Positions 1-6,714 of a DNA stretch of 64,000 nt are shown piece by piece. Source of the DNA: Desulfosporosinus lacus DSM 15449 (GTDB lineage Bacteria; Bacillota; Desulfitobacteriia; Desulfitobacteriales; Desulfitobacteriaceae); contig NZ_FQXJ01000009.1 of assembly GCF_900129935.1 (NCBI RefSeq), positions 138,298 to 202,297 on the forward strand, read 5' to 3'. The position numbers and the translations under genes are program-made. The notes below the pieces were generated by a model. The model was not told the DNA's origin, searched no databases, and saw only the letters and a list, made by a program, of their open reading frames with translations. Numbering within the stretch: the stretch's first letter is position 1; the number at the start of each line of letters is the position of its first letter.

Positions 1-1658
1 GCCGGAATATTATACTCCCTTGCACAAATAGCCGCATGAGCAAGCATACCTCCACTGTCTGTAACAACGCCCTTAATCTTGGAGAAGAGTGGAGTCCAGG
101 CCGGTGTCGTAAAAGGAGCCACCAGCACATCATCCGGTTGCAGTACATCCGAGAAATCCTCATAACCCATAATAACTCTGGCAATGCCCTCGACAACCCC
201 TGTAGCACCAGGGAATCCCTCAAACCGCCCCGCTACTCTGTCTTTAGTATTGGCATTACCACGAATTACTTCATCGGTTAACCCCCAAATCTTGATTAAT
301 AGCGGGTCATCTACTCGCCCCACCGGAATAGTACCTATAAAAGCTGGATTTTTCACTTCATGAAGATCCTGCCAGACCTGTTTTCGATTCTGAACCATAG
401 CAGGAATCCTTAATCCATGTTCCTGAACGCCAAGAAATTTATTTAAAATAATATCAGCTAACACATCATCTAACTCAGTGACAGTTAGGAAACAGACGTC
501 TTCAGGCGTGTCTATCATCCCAAACTTCATTAGCCGGTAACCGCATTCTTGTATAACATAACGAAGTTCTGAGTACGTCCACTGTTCGAAATAAAAGTGA
601 TGATCCTCCTTAAAAGGGTAGGTGTACTGAGCATGTTTTAAAGCCCCTAAGAAACGTGCCTTATCATTTTCGGGAATTCTGGCAACTGCAGCTTCAATAA
701 ACTTGTCCCTTTCGGCAACGATTTTCGCGTTATGCTCTTCGAAGTCAAAGCCACCTTTTTGAATATAGGTTTTAATCGTCGAAATAGCCGGATAAGGATC
801 CTCCTTCCAAGTAGGATAGTAAACATCAAAAATAGCAACTGAGGTACGACCTCCGTACTGTTCTAAAAAATGCTCAAACTGTTCCCACCAAACTTTACCT
901 AATTCGAACTCAGTCATTAACCGTTTAACTGTATTGGATTTTTCTGTACGCTCAACTTCATCTATAGAGCGTTTGAGATCTCCACTTACTTTTTCCGCTT
1001 GATCGAAAACATCCGTTAGATTCATTTCCTGGGCTATGGCTGCCAGCCGCCACATGGCGCGGTCTATTTCAAACATTTTTGTCTCGAAGCCCTGCAGGAA
1101 AATGCGCATATCCTTCTCTTCGATATTAAATTCCTTGCAAATTCCTTCAAAAGTCGTATAGGCAAAAATCGAGGGGTACAAATAAATAAAATGAAGTTCC
1201 CAACTGCGTTTAGAAATTTTTATGGCATCCCTAAGTATCAACAGCAATCTATCAAGAGGAAGGGAGCGTTTATTGATGCCTCTGAGATAACTTAACATGT
1301 TGGTCCATTCTTTAACTCCCTCTGCATAAAACTCCGGCCAAGTGTCCAAGGCCTTCCTTAATTTCTGCTCAAACATTGGTTTCTTGGGCTTAATTTCTTC
1401 AGGGTCTAATATAGGCAAGACTCCAGGATAAATCCTCCCATCATATAAAACATAGTCAAATCCGCGAGAGTAGGGATAAGCAATCCATTCTGCTGCTGCC
1501 TGAGTGCCACGGGGCCAGTGAAGAACCGAGGCACCCATAGGGGTACTTGGAGGATTGTTGTGTACATCGTCATGAAACCAAAGTCTGGCTTCATCATCCT
1601 TCCTGTAAGCCTTCTTAACCAGCCATTCGACCGCATGTACTTGGTTTTCACTTGTCAT
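1..1658 (-). CDS. PEP-utilising mobile-domain protein, phenylphosphate synthase subunit 1-like (3' end outside window)
   Basis: The minus frame is open from an ATG at 1658 to the window edge, giving at least 552 residues. Close to the edge it carries the phosphohistidine swivelling-domain signature D-S-G-G-M-L-A-H-A-A-I-C-A-R-E, with the presumed phosphorylated His at about residue 541. The preceding 500 or so residues lack a recognisable ATP-grasp domain, so the protein is not a complete PEP synthase. In the anaerobic phenol pathway, phenylphosphate synthase subunit 1 has this layout and works with a separate ATP-binding subunit. I infer a phosphotransfer role on an aromatic or similar substrate; the substrate is not shown by the sequence. 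A partner ATP-binding subunit, if present, lies outside the window. The aromatic-sensor-type regulator at 6715-9090 fits this reading. Confidence 0.75.
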   Translation of the reverse strand, partial: MTSENQVHAVEWLVKKAYRKDDEARLWFHDDVHNNPPSTPMGASVLHWPRGTQAAAEWIAYPYSRGFDYVLYDGRIYPGVLPILDPEEIKPKKPMFEQKLRKALDTWPEFYAEGVKEWTNMLSYLRGINKRSLPLDRLLLILRDAIKISKRSWELHFIYLYPSIFAYTTFEGICKEFNIEEKDMRIFLQGFETKMFEIDRAMWRLAAIAQEMNLTDVFDQAEKVSGDLKRSIDEVERTEKSNTVKRLMTEFELGKVWWEQFEHFLEQYGGRTSVAIFDVYYPTWKEDPYPAISTIKTYIQKGGFDFEEHNAKIVAERDKFIEAAVARIPENDKARFLGALKHAQYTYPFKEDHHFYFEQWTYSELRYVIQECGYRLMKFGMIDTPEDVCFLTVTELDDVLADIILNKFLGVQEHGLRIPAMVQNRKQVWQDLHEVKNPAFIGTIPVGRVDDPLLIKIWGLTDEVIRGNANTKDRVAGRFEGFPGATGVVEGIARVIMGYEDFSDVLQPDDVLVAPFTTPAWTPLFSKIKGVVTDSGGMLAHAAICAREYNIP

Positions 1659-1731
1659 TTCTAAATCCACTCTCTTTTAGGATTATTTCAAGGTGATACT
1701 ATTCTTCCTTTGCTACGCTTTAAACGGTATT

Positions 1732-1827
1732 TCATTCACTCAGATCACCTAGGACTTGATTAACTTCCCTTAAACGGGGACGGGCAACTGCATCAACAAT
1801 TATGCCGTTAACCTTAAACGTTAACAT
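1732..1827 (-). CDS. possible 31-residue small protein
   Basis: An ATG at 1827 follows the purine-rich sequence GAGGGAGGGG and opens a 31-codon frame ending in TGA. The peptide (MLTFKVNGIIVDAV... ending in GDLSE) has a balanced amino-acid composition rather than the biased one of random AT-rich sequence. It lies between the membrane-protein gene and the PEP-utilising gene on the same strand. I do not recognise it. It could be a translated leader, a real small subunit or a chance ORF. Confidence 0.25.
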   Translation of the reverse strand: MLTFKVNGIIVDAVARPRLREVNQVLGDLSE

Positions 1828-1993
1828 CCCCTCCCTCAAGATTGTTTGCTTTAATGTTATTTGAATATTCGGAACTATTTAAATATTACCATAGACTCCG
1901 AAAAAAATACTATTCCCAAGATAGTTGAAAGGAGCTGCCCATTTTTATACAATTCGGTTAAACAAAAGAAGTATCCTTAAATTACGTTGAAAA

Positions 1994-2040
1994 TGCTCCC
2001 CCCTGGCAGTAGGTTTTAAAATTCAGCCAGGGGAGGAGCA
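1994..2040 (-). terminator. hairpin terminator after membrane-protein gene
   Basis: An inverted repeat (TGCTCCCCCCTGGC paired with GCCAGGGGAGGAGCA) lies 34 bases after the stop of the membrane protein and is followed on the minus strand by a short T-run. It probably ends that transcript before the PEP-utilising gene. Confidence 0.65.
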
Positions 2041-2073
2041 TATAATTCATTGTTAAGCTATCCTCTTTACTAG

Positions 2074-3186
2074 TTAACCTTGAATCCTGACCTCCGGCTC
2101 CAGTATCGTCTCTTCCATTGGAGGAATTTCTTCGGGTCCGATAGGCGGTCCAAGTGGACTACAAGGCATCTTGAACCAGAATAAGCTGTGCCCTACTGCT
2201 AAAATAGCGACTACATGTAATGTGTAGAGCATAGAAAGAACCGAGATGTCAAAGGGTGGTACGGGAACCCCGGCAACAATAACCTTGGCTACCATAGGCG
2301 CTAAGATAACTTTAAGGAGAGGAATCCAGATAACTACCGCAATAAAGACAATTATCAGATTGTAAATACCCCGTTTGGGTTGAATATATTTGGCATTGGG
2401 GTGATAGCCAAAGATAAACGAATGAAACAATACCCAGCCGATAATTGATCCTGCTACCGCGCCAAAAGAAAAACTTGGACTTAGGAAATTAAGAGTAACT
2501 GTCCAAGAGAGGTAGCCTAAAATAACAACTGCCACTGTCAATAGGATTTGACCCAATGGCTGGCCCAGCTTATAAAAAGGATAGCTCTGCATCGAGAGAC
2601 CGTTGCCAAAGATCATAATCCAGGCGATAGTCCATATCATCATCCCTAAGAGGTAGTCAGCCCCCAATAAACCCTTAGGAAAAGACGGTTGGTCAAAGGG
2701 CATTCCGTGGAAATTAATCATCGTTAACCAGAGAATCGAAGTGATAACCAGGACTATTATAAAACCGAACACTACGTTGACAGCCCCTGATTTTTGGGCA
2801 ACCGGATAGGCCCCCCAAATAAACGTGTACCAGAGCGTGGTCATAAAGAGCATGGCTCCAAAATAGATACCTACTGGAAATAACGGAAAAGCCGGCCAGA
2901 TATTGGTGAAGAATAAGGTCAGGAAAATCGCTAGAACCACCCAAACAACAGTCATGAGCAATCCCGTGCCTGCTTTATTCATTCCAGGCTTCCAGAATCC
3001 TTCCGGAGGTGTCACCGGCCAGCCTCTGCCATTTACTCCTAAAATAAGCAACCAGAACAGTAAAACAAAAGAAGCCGGAGCGTAGGTTAGGAAAAACATT
3101 TTTGCAGGAACGAGATACATGATTAACCACCCGATAATCATGGTTAAAACAAACAGGATCAGATTATCACGAAAGGCCTTATTCAT
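2074..3186 (-). CDS. polytopic membrane protein of unknown function
   Basis: This 370-residue protein has about ten predicted membrane spans, beginning near residues 8-28, 31-51, 73-95, 102-124, 135-157 and 177-197 and continuing to about 340. A Pro/Glu-rich cytoplasm-like tail follows. A GGGGG sequence ten bases upstream supports the ATG at 3186. I see no motif of a named transporter family. It lies upstream of the PEP-utilising gene on the same strand, but a hairpin separates the two, so they need not be co-transcribed. Uptake or efflux of the aromatic substrate is a guess from context only. Confidence 0.7.
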   Translation of the reverse strand: MNKAFRDNLILFVLTMIIGWLIMYLVPAKMFFLTYAPASFVLLFWLLILGVNGRGWPVTPPEGFWKPGMNKAGTGLLMTVVWVVLAIFLTLFFTNIWPAFPLFPVGIYFGAMLFMTTLWYTFIWGAYPVAQKSGAVNVVFGFIIVLVITSILWLTMINFHGMPFDQPSFPKGLLGADYLLGMMIWTIAWIMIFGNGLSMQSYPFYKLGQPLGQILLTVAVVILGYLSWTVTLNFLSPSFSFGAVAGSIIGWVLFHSFIFGYHPNAKYIQPKRGIYNLIIVFIAVVIWIPLLKVILAPMVAKVIVAGVPVPPFDISVLSMLYTLHVVAILAVGHSLFWFKMPCSPLGPPIGPEEIPPMEETILEPEVRIQG

Positions 3187-3820
3187 GATTAATTAGCCCC
3201 CATTTCATAATAAATGGATTATTTCTAAATAAATAATGGCTTTCCTCAAAGTATGTTTAAATCAAGACAGGACAATACAAGACATATTCTTATTTCATTC
3301 ATCACCTCCATCCTTACGGGTACCTTTACCATCACCTCCTCTGCTTTGCGGGTCCTTTTCCTGAAGCAACAATCCCGTCTTATAATCTAAAGCAAGCAAG
3401 CTTATCCCAAACCTCCGAGATTCAAACATACCAAAGGGTAATAATTATTCCGAATTATCTGAATTTTATCACACAACCCTATAATCAACACTCCCCATAC
3501 TGGCTGAAAAATCACAGCCTTCTTTAGTACCATTTGGTTATACAAAAGATGAAATATTGCACTTAACTTTATATAAATTTAACCAAACTGCCCTCGCTTT
3601 TTTTAATTTAGTTATTTAGGACTATCAACTTTGTGATATCCCCGCTCAAAGCCTTCCTTTTAAGTAGATAAAACTTAAACATTGAGACATAAAATATAAT
3701 AGTGGGGCTGACCTGGCTAATCAGTCGCCCCACTATTATGTATTTTGACACTCTAAAGAAATTATTGAATGTCACTATATTTTATTGACAAAAATGGTGT
3801 TGATGGTTTCAAACTAAGCA
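3187..3820. other. long intergenic region with possible leader peptide
   Basis: The 634 bases hold a terminator at 3696-3739 for the downstream split-barrel gene. They also hold, on the minus strand at 3246-3332, a 28-codon ORF preceded by two near-identical AGGAGGTGATG/GGAGGTGATG sequences, which could be a leader of the membrane-protein gene. The remainder is AT-rich and I see no gene in it. Confidence 0.4.
3696..3739 (-). terminator. strong hairpin terminator
   Basis: A perfect 13-base stem (ATAATAGTGGGGC with GCCCCACTATTAT) with an 18-base loop lies about 80 bases downstream of the minus-strand gene ending at 3821. T-rich sequence follows on the minus strand. Confidence 0.65.
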
Positions 3821-4336
3821 TTATGTATCCAAAGTCACTTGGACTTCGGACAGCTCATAACCATCTTTAGTTTCATCAACCTTTAAATCTAACTCAATAT
3901 GTTCGCCAAATTTTATAGTATTATCCGTAAATTTCAGAAACTGGGGTATTATGCAATGCCAACGGGCCTTGGAAACTCCCTTAAAGGCACTCGGATTTTG
4001 TAAAATCTGCAGAGCAAAGGGATACTTCTTGTAATAAGAAGCCAAAACGACCGCTGTCTCTTTGAGGTTTTTCACAAGGTATGCCTTCCCTTTCAGTTGA
4101 AGGCCTTGAATCCTCTTCGGATCCTGATGGTCTTCAGTAATTGCCGCCGCTGTCAGGGGATTTTCTCGCAAGTTACTGCTGTGTTTCGACGTAAGTTCTG
4201 ACAAAAAATAAATGTAGAATCCACGATTGACAAAGAAAACAGGGGTAGCCCAAGGTCCGTCTTCCCCATAAGTAGAAAGGATCATGGTATTGTGGTTGGC
4301 TAAGTAGTTAAGCATTCTTTGAGCTTTCTCTGTCAT
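3821..4336 (-). CDS. pyridoxamine 5'-phosphate oxidase-like flavin split-barrel protein
   Basis: The 171-residue protein looks like a general-stress-type FMN-binding split barrel. The N-terminal part (N-T-M-I-L-S-T followed by G-P-W-A-T-P-V-F-F) and the K-H-S-S-N-L-R-E-N-P segment match the usual flavin-binding barrel pattern of the pyridoxamine 5'-phosphate oxidase superfamily. It lacks the C-terminal extension of true PdxH, so vitamin B6 synthesis is unlikely. A reductase or flavin/heme-binding role is typical of the family, with no specific substrate inferable. It is flanked by a terminator downstream and a possible mobile-element remnant upstream. Confidence 0.75.
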   Translation of the reverse strand: MTEKAQRMLNYLANHNTMILSTYGEDGPWATPVFFVNRGFYIYFLSELTSKHSSNLRENPLTAAAITEDHQDPKRIQGLQLKGKAYLVKNLKETAVVLASYYKKYPFALQILQNPSAFKGVSKARWHCIIPQFLKFTDNTIKFGEHIELDLKVDETKDGYELSEVQVTLDT

Positions 4337-4396
4337 AATAAACTCCTCAATATTTTATAAAGCAACCTTACTTCAAATTTCATCAATTCCGAGACT

Positions 4397-4594
4397 CCCA
4401 CTTCCTCAAGTGGGTGTTCCTTATTCTACTTCGGTGACGATAGTCTGCTGTGGAGAGTATCGCCGAAGCCGTGGTCCCAATAGAAATGCCTACCGGCGTA
4501 GGATAGAGTATCACCGAGCGCCTTTCCCAATAGGAACACTTGGCGCGAAGGAGGTAGACTTCACCAAAGTCTCGATGTTCAGCTTTAGCTGAAC
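4397..4594. repeat. structured, hairpin-bounded element, possibly an IS200/IS605-derived remnant
   Basis: A 198-base segment is bounded by two subterminal hairpins (CCCACTT-CCTC-AAGTGGG at 4397-4414 and GTTCAGCT-TT-AGCTGAAC at 4577-4594). Between them are several further stem-loops and an imperfect direct repeat of about 40 bases (GAGAGTATCGCCGA... and TAGAGTATCACCGA...). Small end hairpins around a structured non-coding centre are typical of palindrome-associated derivatives of IS200/IS605 elements. No transposase or tnpB remains. The family assignment is an inference. Confidence 0.4.
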
Positions 4595-4598
4595 AAGT

Positions 4599-5657
4599 TC
4601 ACTCTCTAAACTGTGAGTATTTGTTGATATCAACGCCCCTTCGCAAAAGCCATTCTGCCGTAATACCCGTTATAACTACTGGCTTTTTTGACAATTCTTC
4701 CAAAGAAGCAGCCCCAACCATTAACATCGACCGGCGCAAATCTTCTATGATTCTATCAACTCGATCATTAAGGCCTTTTTCAGAGCTATTATGAAGAACC
4801 CGTAAGAAGTGACCCGCCATACCCACCAATTTAGATCCTAAAACGAGAGCACAAGTTACATCACTTTCCCCCGTAAAACCGCCGGAAGCTAAAACAGAAA
4901 AGGGCAAATCCAAACTTAAAGTTTCTATCAGACTGGCAGCAGTAGAAATACCGATGTTCTGGAATTTCCCTAAGCAGTCCTGACTAGAACGAGCAAATTC
5001 TATTTTTATAAAATCCGTTCCACCTTTACCACTAACGTCAATATAACGCACTCCAACATCATAAATTCTCTTAGCTGTCTCTCGGGACAGACCAAAGCCA
5101 ACCTCTTTAACAATAACAGGTACCTTGGATAAGGTTACCACTTTTTCGATGTTGGTCAAAACCCCTCGAAAATTTCTATCCCCCTCAGTCATCGCAAGTT
5201 CCTGAGCAACATTCAAATGCAACTGAACGCCATCCGCTCCAATCATGTTGATTGCTTCTTTTACCAGGGCCGGCGGGGTTAAGGCATTAACATTAGCCAG
5301 TATAATCCCCTCAGGATTCTCTTCTCGTGCTATCTTGTAAGTATTTCTCACCCCGGGATCTTCCAAGCCGGCTGTCTGTGAGCCGACTGCCATGCCAATG
5401 CCGGCCCGTGCTGCTACCCTTGCCAGACTCTTGTTAATATACTCAACCTCAGGATGGCCGCCGGTCATTGCATTTATCAGAAGCGGAGCTTTCAACCTCT
5501 TTCCCAAAAACTCCAGAGAAGTATCAATCTGCTCAAGGTTTAAATCCGGCAGTGCTTCATAAACTAAATAAATATCAGAGAAACCATTTTTTACCGAGTA
5601 GTCCGTGGTATTTAGAGCAAATTCTATATGTTCCTTCTTGCGATGTTGCCTAGATAT
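4599..5657 (-). CDS. fni: type 2 isopentenyl-diphosphate delta-isomerase
   Basis: This is the FMN- and NADPH-dependent enzyme that interconverts isopentenyl and dimethylallyl diphosphate for isoprenoid synthesis. The sequence shows the M-T-G-G motif, the S-G-K-G-G-T-D-F phosphate/flavin segment and A-S-G-G-F-T-G near the C-terminus. Conserved homology continues upstream of the first regular start (TTG at 5507), beginning R-K-K-E-H-I-E-F-A-L. The true N-terminus is therefore near 5657, giving about 352 residues. No ATG, GTG or TTG is in frame there. An in-frame ATA lies eight bases after GGGGG, while an ATG seven bases further upstream is out of frame by one base. An AUA start or a one-base indel in the A-run is implied. 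Confidence 0.85.
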   Translation of the reverse strand: MSRQHRKKEHIEFALNTTDYSVKNGFSDIYLVYEALPDLNLEQIDTSLEFLGKRLKAPLLINAMTGGHPEVEYINKSLARVAARAGIGMAVGSQTAGLEDPGVRNTYKIAREENPEGIILANVNALTPPALVKEAINMIGADGVQLHLNVAQELAMTEGDRNFRGVLTNIEKVVTLSKVPVIVKEVGFGLSRETAKRIYDVGVRYIDVSGKGGTDFIKIEFARSSQDCLGKFQNIGISTAASLIETLSLDLPFSVLASGGFTGESDVTCALVLGSKLVGMAGHFLRVLHNSSEKGLNDRVDRIIEDLRRSMLMVGAASLEELSKKPVVITGITAEWLLRRGVDINKYSQFRE

Positions 5658-5664
5658 CTTTCAT

Positions 5665-6045
5665 ACCCCCAAAGCCCTTAATTTGTTATTCTCGTTATTC
5701 AATAAAGCTCTGTACCACCTTGGATTCCGGTCTTTTTAATAAGGAAGGCTTGGCTTGTACCAAGTCTCCAACTTTACTCTAACCTATTTACCTTTAAATT
5801 TACCATAAAATATAACTTTTTTCTTGTAGATCTTTGATTAAGGCCTTTTAAAACCATACTCATTCCATTTTTCATTGACCACTTCCGCACTGATTCTGAT
5901 AAAGTGATTTTAATATTCCTAAATATTATGATAGCAAACAAGTTATTCTTTAACTATTCTTATATTAGTTAAAAATCCTTTGCAGATATTAGCTGCTTTA
6001 GTGGTAACTGCTCTTTAGTCAGAAGTGCTTCCAGGCTGAGGATTC
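5665..6045. other. intergenic region between fni and the HD gene
   Basis: About 380 AT-rich bases contain no convincing ORF. The fni promoter is presumably here. A weak six-base stem (CAGGCT/AGCCTG) overlaps the stop codon of the upstream HD gene, but no T-run follows it. I see nothing else. Confidence 0.5.
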
Positions 6046-6606
6046 TTAAGCCTGCCTTTCCTCCAACTCTTTGAGGGCCAAGGTTTTAGCAGTTTCTGTG
6101 AAAAACCAGCTATCCACCTTGGAAGTCAACCAAGCCATCCGCTCCTCAAAACTAACGTCTTCAAACCAGTCCAGATAAAAGATTAATCCTTCTGAGGTAA
6201 AGCGATATAGTTTATCTGCATCTTTTACAATCCGATCATTATCCGATATTGCGCTAAGTCTTGAATCATGTTTGTCAATAATATTGATTATTTCCAGTGC
6301 CTTTTGAGAATTGTAGTTGACTTCTTCCAATAAACGTTCGGCTATTTTAACCCCCTCAACTTCATGCATCCTGTTTAAATCCTTATCAACAACCCCTGCG
6401 CCAAATGCTTGAAGTTGCATCTCATCAGTTAACGCACTCCATCCTACGTCATGAAGTATGATAGCTGGTATAACCACCTCGGGATCACCTTGTTCAGTCA
6501 AAAGTATAGTTTTCGCAAATCCTTTGGAAATAGGAATATGGATTTCATTACTTCTTGTAAGTAGATATGGCAAAGCCAGTCTGTAAATATGGTCATAAAT
6601 ATTCAA
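6046..6606 (-). CDS. HD-domain phosphohydrolase-like protein
   Basis: The 186-residue protein carries the H-D-V-G-W motif at about residues 52-56 and further conserved His residues in M-H-E-V-E-G and K-H-D-S, as in metal-dependent HD phosphohydrolases. I chose the TTG at 6606 because GGGGG lies seven bases upstream; a TTG two codons earlier is too close to it. The gene follows the aromatic-sensor-type regulator by about 110 bases on the same strand and probably shares its transcript. The substrate is unknown; nucleotide or signalling-nucleotide hydrolysis is typical of the family. Confidence 0.75.
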   Translation of the reverse strand: MNIYDHIYRLALPYLLTRSNEIHIPISKGFAKTILLTEQGDPEVVIPAIILHDVGWSALTDEMQLQAFGAGVVDKDLNRMHEVEGVKIAERLLEEVNYNSQKALEIINIIDKHDSRLSAISDNDRIVKDADKLYRFTSEGLIFYLDWFEDVSFEERMAWLTSKVDSWFFTETAKTLALKELEERQA

Positions 6607-6714
6607 AATCAAACCCCCTACTGCTATTTAATCGATTCAGGCGCTTTACAAAATTGCTTCGCCTCTCCAATGTTGATAAATAATTCTTTAATATCCCAAT
6701 TATGCCTCCTTCAT

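Larger units (their letters stand above)
1659..2073. other. Intergenic stretch upstream of the PEP-utilising gene
   Basis: This stretch separates two minus-strand genes. It contains a hairpin terminator at 1994-2040, a possible 31-codon ORF at 1732-1827 and AT-rich sequence that probably holds the promoter of the PEP-utilising gene. I could not assign -35 and -10 boxes with confidence. Confidence 0.5.

Noticed and set aside
647-1651. Apparent broken reading frames suggesting a pseudogene near the left edge
   Set aside because: The correct minus frame from 1658 reads open in the parts I translated, including the phospho-His signature at the edge; the short frames are shadows of it.
4410-4592. 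60-codon plus-strand ORF
   Set aside because: It lies wholly inside the hairpin-rich repeat, has no ribosome site and an arginine-rich, random-looking translation.
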